A stretch of DNA of 64,000 bases from an uncultured Mucilaginibacter sp. (GTDB lineage: Bacteria; Bacteroidota; Bacteroidia; Sphingobacteriales; Sphingobacteriaceae): assembly GCF_946479965.1 (NCBI RefSeq), contig NZ_CAMLHX010000003.1, forward strand, positions 77,740-141,739, in the 5' to 3' direction. Both the position numbers and the translations under genes were made by a program. The notes beneath the pieces are model-generated. The model was not told the origin of the DNA. It did no database searches and was given only the letters and a program-made list of their open reading frames with translations. Numbering within the stretch: the first letter of the stretch is position 1; each line of letters starts with the position of its first letter. Of the stretch, positions 47,907-57,259 are shown in pieces.

Positions 47907-47935
47907 ATCATAGTTCATAGTTCTTGGGTCATAGT
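47903..47935. repeat. Short heptamer repeat run after ctlX
   Basis: AGATCAT, AGTTCAT, AGTTCTT, GGGTCAT directly after the ctlX stop; third locus of the ATGAACT-type family. The remaining gap to 48180 holds no gene I can support. It has a 7-bp inverted repeat CTTGTAA/TTACAAG near 48.1 kb and one GGGTGATCCAAA match (47979-47990) to the repeats at 62.5 kb. Confidence 0.55.
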
Positions 47936-48179
47936 TTAAATAGGTGCCGATGCGCTTGTTTGCTAAACTAAATTCAGGGGGTGATCCAAAATAAATGCGT
48001 TACCAAAAAATAAAATAGGTAAGTTATTGAATATTAATCAGTTAACTTTTACATATGAAACTACTTATTCGTCAGGAAAACTAGCTATAGATTACTTGTA
48101 AATACATGATTACAAGCATGTTGCGAAAGGCTAAAAATACAACAGGGTGAAGATCGCTCAACTTGCGCTCCTTACCGCA

Positions 48180-48587
48180 TTATTTATCTTTAAAGATCAA
48201 CTTATCCAGAGACATAGGTTTAACAATCTCATCGTACTCTGAGCCATGATTGACCCTGTATATCATTTTAAGGCCTTCTCTATATCCTTCAATCTTTATA
48301 TAGAAAAAATCCTCTGTTTCCAGCCGAAAGCTGAACATTTTCTTGCCAAATACAGCAGCCATTTTGAAGTATTTCTGTTTTAAAATATCGTTTTCAAAGG
48401 TCAGTTTATCGTTAAAATACGGCAACTTATATGCAGTGTCCTGGTTTATATAATAATATTGAACATTAGTAATCTTCTTTCCATTTAACAAAAACTCAAC
48501 ATCGAAAGATTTTGAGTTTTGTGCAGACACATTAAATGACAAAACAACACATACTATAATAAAGAAAGTAATTCTTTTCATGCTCAT
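48180..48587 (-). CDS. small secreted protein of unknown function
   Basis: 135 residues, signal peptide about 1-22 (VSAQ). The mature part is rich in Phe, Tyr and Lys (KSFDVEFLLNGKKITNVQYYYINQ) and probably beta-structured; no cysteines or catalytic motifs. It follows the other secreted protein gene with a 9-nt gap and is probably in the same transcript. Family not recognised. Confidence 0.65.
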   Translation of the reverse strand: MSMKRITFFIIVCVVLSFNVSAQNSKSFDVEFLLNGKKITNVQYYYINQDTAYKLPYFNDKLTFENDILKQKYFKMAAVFGKKMFSFRLETEDFFYIKIEGYREGLKMIYRVNHGSEYDEIVKPMSLDKLIFKDK

Positions 48588-48596
48588 TTCTCCCCC

Positions 48597-49073
48597 TCAA
48601 TCATACGCCATAACATTCTTCTCCGGTGCTATCTGTATCAGGTAGTTTTTCTTCATCGGGTCGTAAGGTACATTCTCTGTTTGGGTAACGTAAATGCTGC
48701 ACAAATCTTTCAGAACATAAATTTCCATGTCGCCCATAGTTTCCGTTTTGTGCGGGTACTGCCCTATCGAGCTCATTAACACATCATGCTGCTGTATGTC
48801 ATTGGTTGACAGCTCCATAAATAAACGGCGCCCGTCGGCACGCAATATCAAATTAATAAATGTTCCCCTGTTAGTGGCTAAGGTATATTCCCGGGTGCGT
48901 TTCTTTTCGTTTTTAGCTTTTAGGGTATAACCCTTGCCCAGCAACAGGCTGTCGTCGCGATTGATGTTGTTGTGCAGCATATACTGTATTTCTTCGTAGG
49001 ATATCAATTTCCCCTGCGAAAAACCTGTGTAGGTAAAGCAACAGACGATGGCAGTGATAAGGGTCTTTTTCAT
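48597..49073 (-). CDS. small secreted protein of unknown function
   Basis: 158 residues, signal peptide about 1-19 (GFSQ). Contains SYEEIQYMLHNNINRDDSLLLGKGYTL and LRADGRRLFMELSTND; two cysteines, the first in the signal peptide. It heads a two-gene minus-strand unit with the 135-residue protein and is divergent from osmC. It resembles small periplasmic proteins found only in Bacteroidota, but I cannot place it. Confidence 0.65.
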   Translation of the reverse strand: MKKTLITAIVCCFTYTGFSQGKLISYEEIQYMLHNNINRDDSLLLGKGYTLKAKNEKKRTREYTLATNRGTFINLILRADGRRLFMELSTNDIQQHDVLMSSIGQYPHKTETMGDMEIYVLKDLCSIYVTQTENVPYDPMKKNYLIQIAPEKNVMAYD

Positions 49074-49165
49074 ATTGGCGACGCTATATTAGCATTTAAA
49101 ATTACATTAAACTTAAACTAGGTCAAATATAATTCGGCGCTTAAGTATTAACTTCGCATACTTTT

Positions 49166-49173
49166 TACATTTG
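49166..49173 (+). promoter_or_regulatory. -7 box of the osmC-like gene
   Basis: TACATTTG exactly matches TAnnTTTG and ends only 4 nt before the ATG at 49178, so transcription would begin at or near the start codon and the mRNA would be leaderless. No clear -33 element is visible. Confidence 0.4.
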
Positions 49174-49177
49174 TGAT

Positions 49178-49612
49178 ATGGCAAAAATTGAATTAAGCCG
49201 TGTAAGCGGCGATTTTGGCTTTGAGGCCAAAGATGAGAACGGACATGTAGTTAAAATGGACAGCAGTCCGCAAAGCGGTGGCCTGGACTATGGCGTGCGC
49301 CCTATGCAGATCTTATTAATGGGTTTGGCAGGTTGCTCGGCAATTGATGTGATTGCCATACTGAAAAAGCAGCGCCAGGAAGTTAAAGATTATAAAATGG
49401 TAGTAAATGGCGACCGCGAGCCTAATGTCGAACCATCATTATGGAAAACTGTTGATATTGAGTTCCATTTATACGGAGATATTGACCCGGATAAGGCAGC
49501 TAAAGCGGTTGATCTTTCATTAGGCAAATATTGCTCTGTATCTGCAACTTTAGAAAAAGCAGGAGCGAAAATAACCTCGCAGGTGTTTGTTCACCCGGAA
49601 GTGACGGCATAA
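49178..49612 (+). CDS. OsmC/YhfA-family protein
   Basis: 144 residues. Two conserved cysteines occur, in GLAGCSAIDVI near residue 53 and GKYCSVSATLEKAGAKI near 116; these correspond to the peroxidatic and resolving residues of OsmC/Ohr proteins. PQSGGLDYGVRPMQILLMG places it nearer the YhfA subgroup. It should reduce organic hydroperoxides or act as a general stress protein in the cytoplasm. Monocistronic, ended by a bidirectional terminator. Confidence 0.9.
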   Translation: MAKIELSRVSGDFGFEAKDENGHVVKMDSSPQSGGLDYGVRPMQILLMGLAGCSAIDVIAILKKQRQEVKDYKMVVNGDREPNVEPSLWKTVDIEFHLYGDIDPDKAAKAVDLSLGKYCSVSATLEKAGAKITSQVFVHPEVTA

Positions 49613-49630
49613 GGTTAAAAACTATATATA

Positions 49631-49673
49631 AACAAAAATAGCGATGTGTTTTAAACCCATCGCTATTTTTGTT
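49631..49673. terminator. Bidirectional terminator between osmC-like and SRPBCC genes
   Basis: A perfect 16-bp stem, AACAAAAATAGCGATG (49631-49646) and its complement (49658-49673), with an 11-base loop. Both strands end in a T-rich run. It separates two convergent genes. Confidence 0.9.
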
Positions 49674-49685
49674 TATGCAGATCGC

Positions 49686-50066
49686 TTAATCCTCATAAAA
49701 GTCTATCAGCGATCCAAAGTAACTATCCGTCCAACCTTCACTTATATCGTTATAATCCGCATCAGGTATGTTAGTATGGCGCAGCTCTACAGATGTTCCT
49801 GCCTTATCGGCGTGCAGCTTTATGGTAACAATAGATTCATCAGACTGTCCATCAAAATACCATTGCTGCACTATCTTTTTGCCGGGCTCAAGTTCTATGT
49901 TCTTCCCTACTATGCTGCCATCCCACATAGAAAATTCGCCACCGGGCGTAGCGTCCATTTCAGCAACGTCGCCCGTCCATAACTGAATGGTCGGCGCATT
50001 GGTTAGCGCCAGGTACACCTCATCAGGCGCAGCCGGAACCACGTAATATTTTTTAAAGTCTTTCAC
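49686..50066 (-). CDS. SRPBCC/AHSA1-domain protein
   Basis: 126 residues, one START-like domain. The opening KDFKKYYVVPAAPDEVYLALTNAPTIQLWTGDVAEMDATPGGEFSMWDGSIVGKNIELEPGKKIVQQW has the W-x-G and GGEFS turns typical of AHSA1 (Hsp90 activator-like) proteins in bacteria. Ligand unknown. It follows satP by 19 nt on the same strand. Confidence 0.85.
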   Translation of the reverse strand: MKDFKKYYVVPAAPDEVYLALTNAPTIQLWTGDVAEMDATPGGEFSMWDGSIVGKNIELEPGKKIVQQWYFDGQSDESIVTIKLHADKAGTSVELRHTNIPDADYNDISEGWTDSYFGSLIDFYED

Positions 50067-50085
50067 GGCCGCAATTTACGGCAAA

Positions 50086-50658
50086 TTATTTTTGTACCGG
50101 ACCTAATGGCCAAACTACTCTGCCATAAATTTCATTCAATACCTGGGCAATGCCGGTATAAACAGCAGAAGCACCGCAGATAATGCCTTCGTAACCGGCA
50201 AGTTTGCCTATAGCTGCGTTACCTGTAGCACGACTATAAGCTAATAAAGCAAACAGTATAACTAACGATCCGAATACAAACTGAAGCGCTTTACTTAAAC
50301 GCAGCGTGCCGAAAAACAATAACAAGGTAAACACACCCCATACCCCAAGATAAGCAGCCATAGCAGTATCAGAGGTTTTTTCAGCCCAGCCCAGCTTAGG
50401 CATTACCAAAAGGCCAACTAACGACAGCCAGAAAAAGCCGTACGAAGTAAAGGCGGTAAGCCCAAAGGTATTATCCTTTTTAGCTTCAATAACACCAGCT
50501 ATTACCTGTGCTAGGCCCCCATAAAAAATACCCATGCCTAATATCATGGAATTTAATTCGAAAAAGCCTGCGTTGTGAATGTTAAGCAAGATGGTGGTCA
50601 TGCCGAAAGCGCACAAACCTAATGGAGCCGGATTGGCTATAGCGTTTGGGGTACTCAT
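50086..50658 (-). CDS. satP: acetate uptake transporter (GPR1/FUN34/SatP family)
   Basis: 190 residues, six TM helices. The family motif [25 protein letters not shown] is at residues 9-33. Members are succinate/acetate channels or H+ symporters in the inner membrane. It is followed by the SRPBCC gene. The symbol is by family; acetate specificity is inferred. Confidence 0.88.
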   Translation of the reverse strand: MSTPNAIANPAPLGLCAFGMTTILLNIHNAGFFELNSMILGMGIFYGGLAQVIAGVIEAKKDNTFGLTAFTSYGFFWLSLVGLLVMPKLGWAEKTSDTAMAAYLGVWGVFTLLLFFGTLRLSKALQFVFGSLVILFALLAYSRATGNAAIGKLAGYEGIICGASAVYTGIAQVLNEIYGRVVWPLGPVQK

Positions 50659-50758
50659 AAAAATTGTTCGGGTTAAAAGGGTTTATAATTGGTTTATAAA
50701 CGCAAGTTATACATTTAAAACAATTTAGCAAATGACAAAAATTTACTCCATTTGGCAA

Positions 50759-51580
50759 TTATTTTAAGGCGTACTCTCCCCAAAAATCTGTATCAGCCGC
50801 TAAAATACGTACATCAACTCCACCCGGTCCCAGCGGCGGGCGGCCATCCCGTGTTGCAAGTGGAGGTGGTGTCATTCCGCCTTTTGCATACTTACGCAGT
50901 AATTTTATGTTATAATATACCGGCGACTTGGCCCTTGCTTCAATGCCTAAAAATTTTAAGGGTAGCGCCAGCTCATAAGTATAGATCCCCTTGTTATCTA
51001 CTTTCGTGGCTACCTTTATACCCAATTCGTTATAAACCGGTATTAGCTTGTCGTTAATTCGCTTTATCCCGACTATTTTTATGAATTTGAACAGGTTGAG
51101 TTTTTTACGGTTGGCAGCAATTGATGCGGTTTCCCGTTGCTCTTTCGCTTCCTCTTGCTGAGCGGCAGACATCCCCGCAGGCAGGGCACTTACTTTTGGC
51201 AATAAGCCGTTAACAGCGTTATGCACTTCATCATTATCAATAAAAGGATAACTTAAAGCTACTCCTGTTTTTTCCTTTTTTTCTGTGGTATTAATTGTAA
51301 AACTAAATCCGCCATGCAATATTTTATGCGTAATTACCACATTATCCGACTTAATTGCCAGGTACAAATTCTCATCATCATTTGCAATGGTGTAATAAAG
51401 CACTAAGCGTTTGTTATAAGCGGCCATCCCACCCCACTCAGTTAACTGTCCGTCAATTTTCAGATCAGCAGGCGCGCGCATACCTCCTTTTTGACTATCA
51501 GGGAGTTTTTGAGCGAAGGATGTGGTTAAAGTAACGCAGAACGCGACGCAGCATAGTATAAATTTGCAGATGAGTTTCAT
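50759..51580 (-). CDS. secreted protein with CBM9/DOMON-like N-terminal domain
   Basis: 273 residues from the ATG at 51580, which gives a signal peptide ending TSFAQ; 18 upstream codons are not needed. ADLKIDGQLTEWGG (about 37-50) and YYTIANDDENLYLAIKSDN (about 60-78) are the opening strands of the CBM9-like beta sandwich that precedes many Bacteroidota envelope proteins (for example DUF5916). The C-terminal part ends DVRILAADTDFWGEYALK. It lies downstream of the LytS/LytTR pair and could be its target. Confidence 0.72.
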   Translation of the reverse strand: MKLICKFILCCVAFCVTLTTSFAQKLPDSQKGGMRAPADLKIDGQLTEWGGMAAYNKRLVLYYTIANDDENLYLAIKSDNVVITHKILHGGFSFTINTTEKKEKTGVALSYPFIDNDEVHNAVNGLLPKVSALPAGMSAAQQEEAKEQRETASIAANRKKLNLFKFIKIVGIKRINDKLIPVYNELGIKVATKVDNKGIYTYELALPLKFLGIEARAKSPVYYNIKLLRKYAKGGMTPPPLATRDGRPPLGPGGVDVRILAADTDFWGEYALK

Positions 51581-51659
51581 TAGTAAGGATTGGTTTACAA
51601 GATAAATATAAACTAAACATTTAGGTAAATGCAAATATTTAAGTTAAATAATCCATTTT

Positions 51660-52352
51660 TTACTTTCTCAGGCCCGCCCGCAGCTCGGCCACCTGCTGCA
51701 TATACGATTCGCCTACCGGGATCAACTTATCATCAATATAAATTTCAAAGCGGGCTGTTTTGGTGATGTATGCGGTGGCTATAACATAAGAACGATGTAC
51801 ACGCATAAAGGTATTTTGAGGCAAGGCGTTCAGGGCATCGGTTAAGCTTTGCCGGCAAAGCAAATTTCTGTCGGGCAATACGTAGGTAACATAATTACCG
51901 TCGGCTTCCAGGTATTTTATATCACTCAACATCACCTTCTCTTCCTGGTAGCCGGTTTTAACAAAAATGTAAGGCAGGGCTTCGCCGCCGCGCATAGTCT
52001 TGATCTCTAAGGCTTTATTACAGGCCTTTAAAAAGCGGATGGAGGAAAAAGGTTTCAACAGATAGTCAATTGCATTCAATTCAAACCCTTCAACCGCGTG
52101 TTCTGAATAGGCTGTTGTAAAAACCACCATTGGCGGAGCGGTTAGGCTGTTCATCAGGTCTATACCGTTTATATCAGGCATCTTGATGTCGAGGAATATC
52201 AGGTCCACCTTGTTTTGCTGCAGCCAGGCTATCGCGGTAAAAGCATTGGTAAAAGTGGCCTTGAGTGTTAAAAAAGGCACCTTTTCGGCCAGGATACTTA
52301 TCAGTTCCACCGCGTCGGGTTCATCATCAATAGCAATAGCGGTTAACAACAT
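51660..52352 (-). CDS. LytTR-family response regulator
   Basis: 230 residues. Receiver domain 1-115 with AIDDEPDAVELI at the acidic pocket, phosphoacceptor Asp in DLIFLDIKMPDING near 56 and KPFSS near 106. The LytTR DNA-binding domain (about 130-228) has KYLEADGNYVTYVL and FMRVHRSYVIATAYI. It pairs with the sensor kinase gene 19 nt upstream. LytTR regulators bind direct repeats near target promoters. Confidence 0.93.
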   Translation of the reverse strand: MLLTAIAIDDEPDAVELISILAEKVPFLTLKATFTNAFTAIAWLQQNKVDLIFLDIKMPDINGIDLMNSLTAPPMVVFTTAYSEHAVEGFELNAIDYLLKPFSSIRFLKACNKALEIKTMRGGEALPYIFVKTGYQEEKVMLSDIKYLEADGNYVTYVLPDRNLLCRQSLTDALNALPQNTFMRVHRSYVIATAYITKTARFEIYIDDKLIPVGESYMQQVAELRAGLRK

Positions 52353-52371
52353 TCAGCCAAAATAAGTATTT

Positions 52372-53976
52372 CTACCATAATTGCAGGGTAAGCCTTGCGC
52401 TGTATTCATCATTCGTTTCTTTAATGTCCAGCGTATAACGGTGCGCATAAATAAGTTCCAAACGTTTACGGATGTTAGGCAGCCCTATCCCACCCTGAAA
52501 TTCTTCAGGATCATGAGCTGTTTTTTTATGTCGCGAGTTGGCAACATGAAAATCCAGCTTGCCATTGTCAACGGTTAAAGTTACATGGATCCACGACGGC
52601 GACTTGTGACTAATGCCATGTTTAAAAGCATTCTCTACAAAGGGAATAAGCATCATAGGCGCTATATAGGCTTGCGGCATTGCCAGGCTGAGGCTTACGG
52701 TGATATCAACACCTTGCGTTTCGTCTACCCGTAAACGCTGTATGTACAGGTAATTCTCCAGGTATTGTATCTCCTTTTCAAGCAGTATCCGCTCGTGGTT
52801 GTTTTCGCTTAGCATAAAACGCATTATATCGGCAAGGCGTTGTATGCCTTCGGCAGTGGTTTCGCTCTTTTCGCGGTGGGCGGCTGTATATAAACTATTT
52901 AGGGCGTTAAATAGAAAGTGAGGATTAAGCTGCGTTCTAAGCTGAGAAAGTTCTGCAAGGGTAGCCGACGAAAGGCGCTCCAGCTTTGTTTTGCTTTTAA
53001 ACGAATATCGACGCAGCACTGCTATTATCACCGCGATGCAAAGCGTACCGCCTAACAGCGCTATATATTCTTCCTGGCGATGAAGATCAAAATAGCTGCG
53101 GGACGCCCATACCACAAAATTGAGGACAAGCCACATGGTGCCAAGGCCCGATACCAGTACGTAAAACGTACCGGACTGCGACCGCATCATTTCGGGCTTA
53201 AACTCTACGGTTATAAACTCCTGCATTAGCCATATAATTAATACAATGCCGCCCGAGTACAGTACGTTTCTTAAATTTTCTGTCCAAAGCGGTGTTTGCA
53301 AACGCAAAACCAAAGCAATGAAAACCAGCAGTAATGCAAACATAAACGTAGGCATATAAGCCATAACCCTATAAAACTTGTCAGTTTCGTTTTGCAGCAG
53401 CCTGCGGAAACGGTGGCAGGCGCCAAGAGCAAGTTCGAGCATGCCGAAGGCAACTATAACGCCAAAAAAATCTGTAACCAGGGTGCGTAAACGGTAAAGC
53501 GAGTAGATCTTTATACCGTTGGGGTAATAGTGACTGCCCTTTATATCATACCAATAATAATGGCCCTCTCTAAAATACCTAAAATATTCGCGGAAATAAT
53601 GGTACACAAAAAGTGATGTTGCGATAAGAAGCAGCGAAAGAATAATTTGCATCATCGTTTGCATATCCCACATGCGTTTAACTGCCCGCGGAATAACGCC
53701 GATATGAAACACAACCCAACCTTTTAACATCAGAATCGAGGCCACAATTATGGGCCATTGCACATGGGTGCGGATTAAAAAGTCCCCAATGTCATGCTTA
53801 ACCATAGCTGCGGAGAAATGGAATTCATTAAAGCCGTCTATGTATAATTCGTTCCATTGGTTATAAACTTTAACCAGGTACCCAATAACATACAGCGATG
53901 CAAGCGCTACCAGTAAAACCGTTTCGGCAATAAGGGGATAGTTCTTCTTTTGTTCTAATTGTTCTATTTGTTCCAT
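52372..53976 (-). CDS. LytS-like sensor histidine kinase
   Basis: 534 residues. Roughly seven or eight TM helices fill residues 15-320, then the His_kinase (LytS/YehU) domain with phosphoacceptor His in QLRTQLNPHFLFNALNSLYTA near 352. The HATPase domain has MLIPFVENAFKHGISHKSP near 440 and GIGLPNIRKRLELIY near 495. It should phosphorylate the adjacent LytTR regulator in response to an unknown membrane or extracellular signal. Confidence 0.93.
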   Translation of the reverse strand: MEQIEQLEQKKNYPLIAETVLLVALASLYVIGYLVKVYNQWNELYIDGFNEFHFSAAMVKHDIGDFLIRTHVQWPIIVASILMLKGWVVFHIGVIPRAVKRMWDMQTMMQIILSLLLIATSLFVYHYFREYFRYFREGHYYWYDIKGSHYYPNGIKIYSLYRLRTLVTDFFGVIVAFGMLELALGACHRFRRLLQNETDKFYRVMAYMPTFMFALLLVFIALVLRLQTPLWTENLRNVLYSGGIVLIIWLMQEFITVEFKPEMMRSQSGTFYVLVSGLGTMWLVLNFVVWASRSYFDLHRQEEYIALLGGTLCIAVIIAVLRRYSFKSKTKLERLSSATLAELSQLRTQLNPHFLFNALNSLYTAAHREKSETTAEGIQRLADIMRFMLSENNHERILLEKEIQYLENYLYIQRLRVDETQGVDITVSLSLAMPQAYIAPMMLIPFVENAFKHGISHKSPSWIHVTLTVDNGKLDFHVANSRHKKTAHDPEEFQGGIGLPNIRKRLELIYAHRYTLDIKETNDEYSARLTLQLW

Positions 53977-54135
53977 GAGGGTAAAACTAAACCGATTTAC
54001 AATGCGCGTTTATAAAATGGTGTAAAGCGGCTTAAAAATGAGATGAAACGGGTGGGGTATAACTATTTGATAACTACAACAAGGAGAAAACCGGGAGTAT
54101 TGAGAATATTTAAAAGAGCGACGGGTGGTGCGATT

Positions 54136-54228
54136 CCCCTCTCGGGAGGGGTGTAGGGGTGTGTTACGTCAGCGGCTTAACACACCCCCGCAGCCGCACA
54201 CTTCCGGCACACCCCCTCTCTAGAGGGG
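54136..54228. repeat. C/G-rich composite palindrome
   Basis: Three hairpins in series: CCCCTC..GAGGGG (54136-54151), GGGGTGTGTTA..TAACACACCCC (54156-54188, 11-bp stem) and CCCCTC..GAGGGG (54213-54228). The outer hairpins share their arms, so the element is partly symmetric. It occupies most of the 348-bp gap between the sensor kinase and the DUF4440 gene. It looks like a REP-type or MITE-type intergenic element rather than a single terminator. Confidence 0.6.
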
Positions 54229-54323
54229 AGTTTTGGCGGATACAATTTCTTCAGAATGCCCACCATTTGCAAATTCATCATCGTTAACCTACATTCGTTT
54301 ATCCAATTACCAAATAAACCTTT

Positions 54324-54818
54324 ATGAAAAAGCTACAATACCTATTACTCGCCGCCGCTGTATTTACTATAGCAGCCTGCACACAACCCACCGTTCAGAA
54401 AGATGAAGCAGGCGACCCGGCAGCGGAGAAAACCGCGCTTGAAAAACGGGTGAATGATTTTACCGCGGCTACAAAAGCGGGTAGTCTTGATTCTTTGAAT
54501 GATCTTACATCAGATGTGCTTAGCTACGGCCACTCCAACGGCGATATACAAACCAAACGGGGCTTTGTTGATTCGCTGGCGACTAAAAACTGGAAGTTTT
54601 TAGAACTGAATATTACCGACCAAACAATTGATGTGCACGGCAACACCGCCATTGTAAGGCAAAAACTTTTTGGTGTGCATCAAAAAGGAACCACAGAGCC
54701 GGGTAAACTGGCTTTAGGTGTTTTGATGGTTTGGAAAAAAGAAGAAGGTAAGTGGGTGGTTTATGCAAGGCAGGGCTTTAAATTGTTGCCGCCTAATGAT
54801 GTGATGGTGGTGAAGTAG
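54324..54818 (+). CDS. DUF4440/SnoaL-like lipoprotein
   Basis: 164 residues. Lipobox IAAC with Cys19. The mature part has the NTF2-like layout: helix EKRVNDFTAATKAGSLDSLNDLTSDVLSYGHSNG, then strands ending GVLMVWKKEEGKWVVYARQGFKLL. Related DUF4440 proteins bind small molecules or act as putative ketosteroid-isomerase-like enzymes; activity is unknown here. Stands alone. Confidence 0.82.
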   Translation: MKKLQYLLLAAAVFTIAACTQPTVQKDEAGDPAAEKTALEKRVNDFTAATKAGSLDSLNDLTSDVLSYGHSNGDIQTKRGFVDSLATKNWKFLELNITDQTIDVHGNTAIVRQKLFGVHQKGTTEPGKLALGVLMVWKKEEGKWVVYARQGFKLLPPNDVMVVK

Positions 54819-54829
54819 GGTTTCTATGC

Positions 54830-54940
54830 GGGGACGCTTGCGGTAGCATGGGCCAATATGTTGCAGGTTATGGTATTGAGTGTTACAAGGAAAAATTTTG
54901 ATACCGCAGGTATGCCCCTGCAGGGACGGAAGTTTTACGT
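54830..54940. other. Intergenic stretch with GCAGGGACGG-like fragments
   Basis: The 220-bp gap before the PAS gene contains GCGGGGACGC near 54833 and GCAGGGACGG near 54920, which match parts of the palindrome at 57996-58034. No coding signal or hairpin of note. Confidence 0.3.
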
Positions 54941-55038
54941 AACTAATTTAACAGGCCGTACGTATATCTGCTGATAAGTAGCAGAAAGTAAGATATATTT
55001 CCCTTTCTCTTAAACCTAATTTATCTTAAGCCTATTCT

Positions 55039-57099
55039 ATGAACAGCATCTTTCGTGCCCCTGACAAGGAGACAGAATATCAAAGCTATATGGTCTACGC
55101 TTTGACCATCGTGTGGTTTTTGACAACGGCAATAGTCATTTTTATTGAGCTGTTTTATTTTCCGCACTTGTGGTACCGCTGGCTGCTGTTATTAGGCTTT
55201 ATGCTAGTTATTGCCGCTTTTAATCTCGGCCTAAACTATTTTAAGCGTACCGTTACCGCCAGCTGGTCATTTACAACAATGTTATGGCTGTACATTACTA
55301 TTCACTGTTACACAGCGGGGGGAATATCTGCGCCCGGCGTCCTGTCACAAATGAGTGTGATACTCACCGCCGGTTTTTTGTTGGGAAGAAGAGGCGGCCT
55401 GGCCATTGGCTTATTAACAATGGCGGCAGATCTCGGACTGGCTTACCTCGAAATAAACGGTCATTTGCCTACTGCTGCAGTTGTGCATGATCCTATTAGC
55501 CGCTGGTTTTGCGCCATTGTTCCTTTTGGCACTATCATGGTGTTACAATATTACGCTATCAATCACCTGCGCAACAGTTTAATAAGCTTACAAAATGAAA
55601 TTGTAAAGCGGCATGAAGCCGAAGCTATAAAGGACCAAACCGTTCATGACCTTAGGGAGCGAGAAAAGGAACTAAAAGACTATAAGTATGCATTAAATAT
55701 CTCTTCTATTGTTAGTATTTCTGATGTGGAAGGCCGCTTTACCTTCGTAAACCAAAATTTCTGTACAATAAGCAAATACACGTCCGAAGAATTATTAGGC
55801 CAGTCGCATAGCCTGCTTTGGTCGGGCGAACATCCGCCTGAGTATTTTGACGGGTTGGCATTAGCCATGCAAGAGGGAAAAAGGTATAGAGGAGAATTTT
55901 GCAACAAGGCTAAAGATGGCTCTTTCTATTGGGTGGATACCATCATTGTTCCGTTTTTGAACGAGGAAGGAAAAGTTTACCAGTACATGTCCATCAACCG
56001 TGATATTACGCGAAAGAAGGAAGCCCTTGAGCAGCTGCGGGCAAGTGAAGACCGTTATAAGTCTATAATTTCCGTTTCTAATACCGGCGCGTGGGAATAC
56101 AATGTTGAGACACACCAGGTATGGTACAGTGCACAATATTTCGCCATGCTTGGCATTGACCAGCCCGATGGACTTTGGGAAGATACCGAAGGTTTTACCT
56201 GGGTTGGCCGCCTCCACCCTGATGACCGCGACCGTGCGATAAATATTTTCGATAAATTTTTAAAAGAAGGCACAACAGAGTTATATGAGAGCACTTTCCG
56301 CATGCGGCATGAAAACGGAGAGTGGGTATGGATCTGGTCGCGCGCCCAGCGGCTGCATGACAAGGATGGCAACATAACCAACATTAGCCTTGGCACCCAT
56401 ACTGATATCACGGAACGCGTTAAAGCAGAAGAAACGATCAAAGAAAGTAGCCGCCTGATCAAAAAAATCACCAGCCAGGTGCCGGGTAATACGTACATGT
56501 TTGAGATAGAAGAAAGCGGCAAACCTAACATCCTTTTCCTTAACCGGGGAACAGAAGAATATAACTATTCATCTGACCCCGACGGCCTTAAAGGCGACGC
56601 GGAAAAAGTTCTTGAAGTTTTGCATGATGACGACAGGGTGCTTTTCAACGAAAAGATGAAAGAAGCCTATCAATCGGGCGGGTTAATAAGCTTTCAATAC
56701 CGCATTGTGGTTAGAGATACCATCCGGTGGCGTTGGATGCAGGCGGTTTCAGAAAAGGACAGCAGCGGCAAGGTGATATGGTATGGAGCAACACGAGATG
56801 TAACGGCCCTGGTAGATTACATTGCTTCTGTAGAGCAGATCCTGTTTGATATTTCGCACGTTATGCGCAGGCCGGTTTCTACTATTTTGGGCATTACCAC
56901 CGTGATCAACGAAGGCGATCTTGATCAGGAAGAATTGATGCATTTCGCCCGCCAACTACATCCGGTGGTCAAAGAAATGGATAAGTTTATGATCGAATTA
57001 AACCAAATGTATGAGCAAAAACGGCAAATTAATTCGCTCAATATTGACTTTTCTTCACTGGTTGATAAGCGTAATTCGTTATTTAAGCAGGCAGAATAG
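55039..57099 (+). CDS. membrane PAS-domain protein with HisKA-like end but no ATPase domain
   Basis: 686 residues. About six TM helices (18-175), a short coiled coil (180-205), then three PAS/PAC units: about 210-330 (FTFVNQNFCTISKYTSEELLGQ), 335-455 (WYSAQYFAMLGIDQPDG, HPDDRDRA) and 460-590. The end holds DISHVMRRPVSTILGI with His607, which resembles a histidine-kinase H-box, followed by one helix. N, G1 and G2 boxes of the ATPase domain are absent and the protein stops 80 residues later. It cannot be a complete kinase; a dimeric sensor adapter is an inference. Confidence 0.82.
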   Translation: MNSIFRAPDKETEYQSYMVYALTIVWFLTTAIVIFIELFYFPHLWYRWLLLLGFMLVIAAFNLGLNYFKRTVTASWSFTTMLWLYITIHCYTAGGISAPGVLSQMSVILTAGFLLGRRGGLAIGLLTMAADLGLAYLEINGHLPTAAVVHDPISRWFCAIVPFGTIMVLQYYAINHLRNSLISLQNEIVKRHEAEAIKDQTVHDLREREKELKDYKYALNISSIVSISDVEGRFTFVNQNFCTISKYTSEELLGQSHSLLWSGEHPPEYFDGLALAMQEGKRYRGEFCNKAKDGSFYWVDTIIVPFLNEEGKVYQYMSINRDITRKKEALEQLRASEDRYKSIISVSNTGAWEYNVETHQVWYSAQYFAMLGIDQPDGLWEDTEGFTWVGRLHPDDRDRAINIFDKFLKEGTTELYESTFRMRHENGEWVWIWSRAQRLHDKDGNITNISLGTHTDITERVKAEETIKESSRLIKKITSQVPGNTYMFEIEESGKPNILFLNRGTEEYNYSSDPDGLKGDAEKVLEVLHDDDRVLFNEKMKEAYQSGGLISFQYRIVVRDTIRWRWMQAVSEKDSSGKVIWYGATRDVTALVDYIASVEQILFDISHVMRRPVSTILGITTVINEGDLDQEELMHFARQLHPVVKEMDKFMIELNQMYEQKRQINSLNIDFSSLVDKRNSLFKQAE

Positions 57100-57259
57100 A
57101 TCAATGCACCTAATGGTACGGTGACAACACCGGTTATAGGCTGAACAACGGCGGGCGCGGAAGACCAATAAGGGCACAGGTGCGTGTCGCGAAAAAAATT
57201 AAATCGGTATTCTTGAAAAAGTTACTTTTACCAAGAATAAACCAAAATTTAAACCTGCC

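Noticed and set aside
47979..47990. GGGTGATCCAAA match to the iteron region
   Set aside because: A single 12-base match 14.5 kb away with ordinary genes between; may be chance and does not define an element.
56055..56531. 158-codon antisense frame in the PAS gene
   Set aside because: Antisense to conserved PAS motifs; serine-rich shadow sequence.
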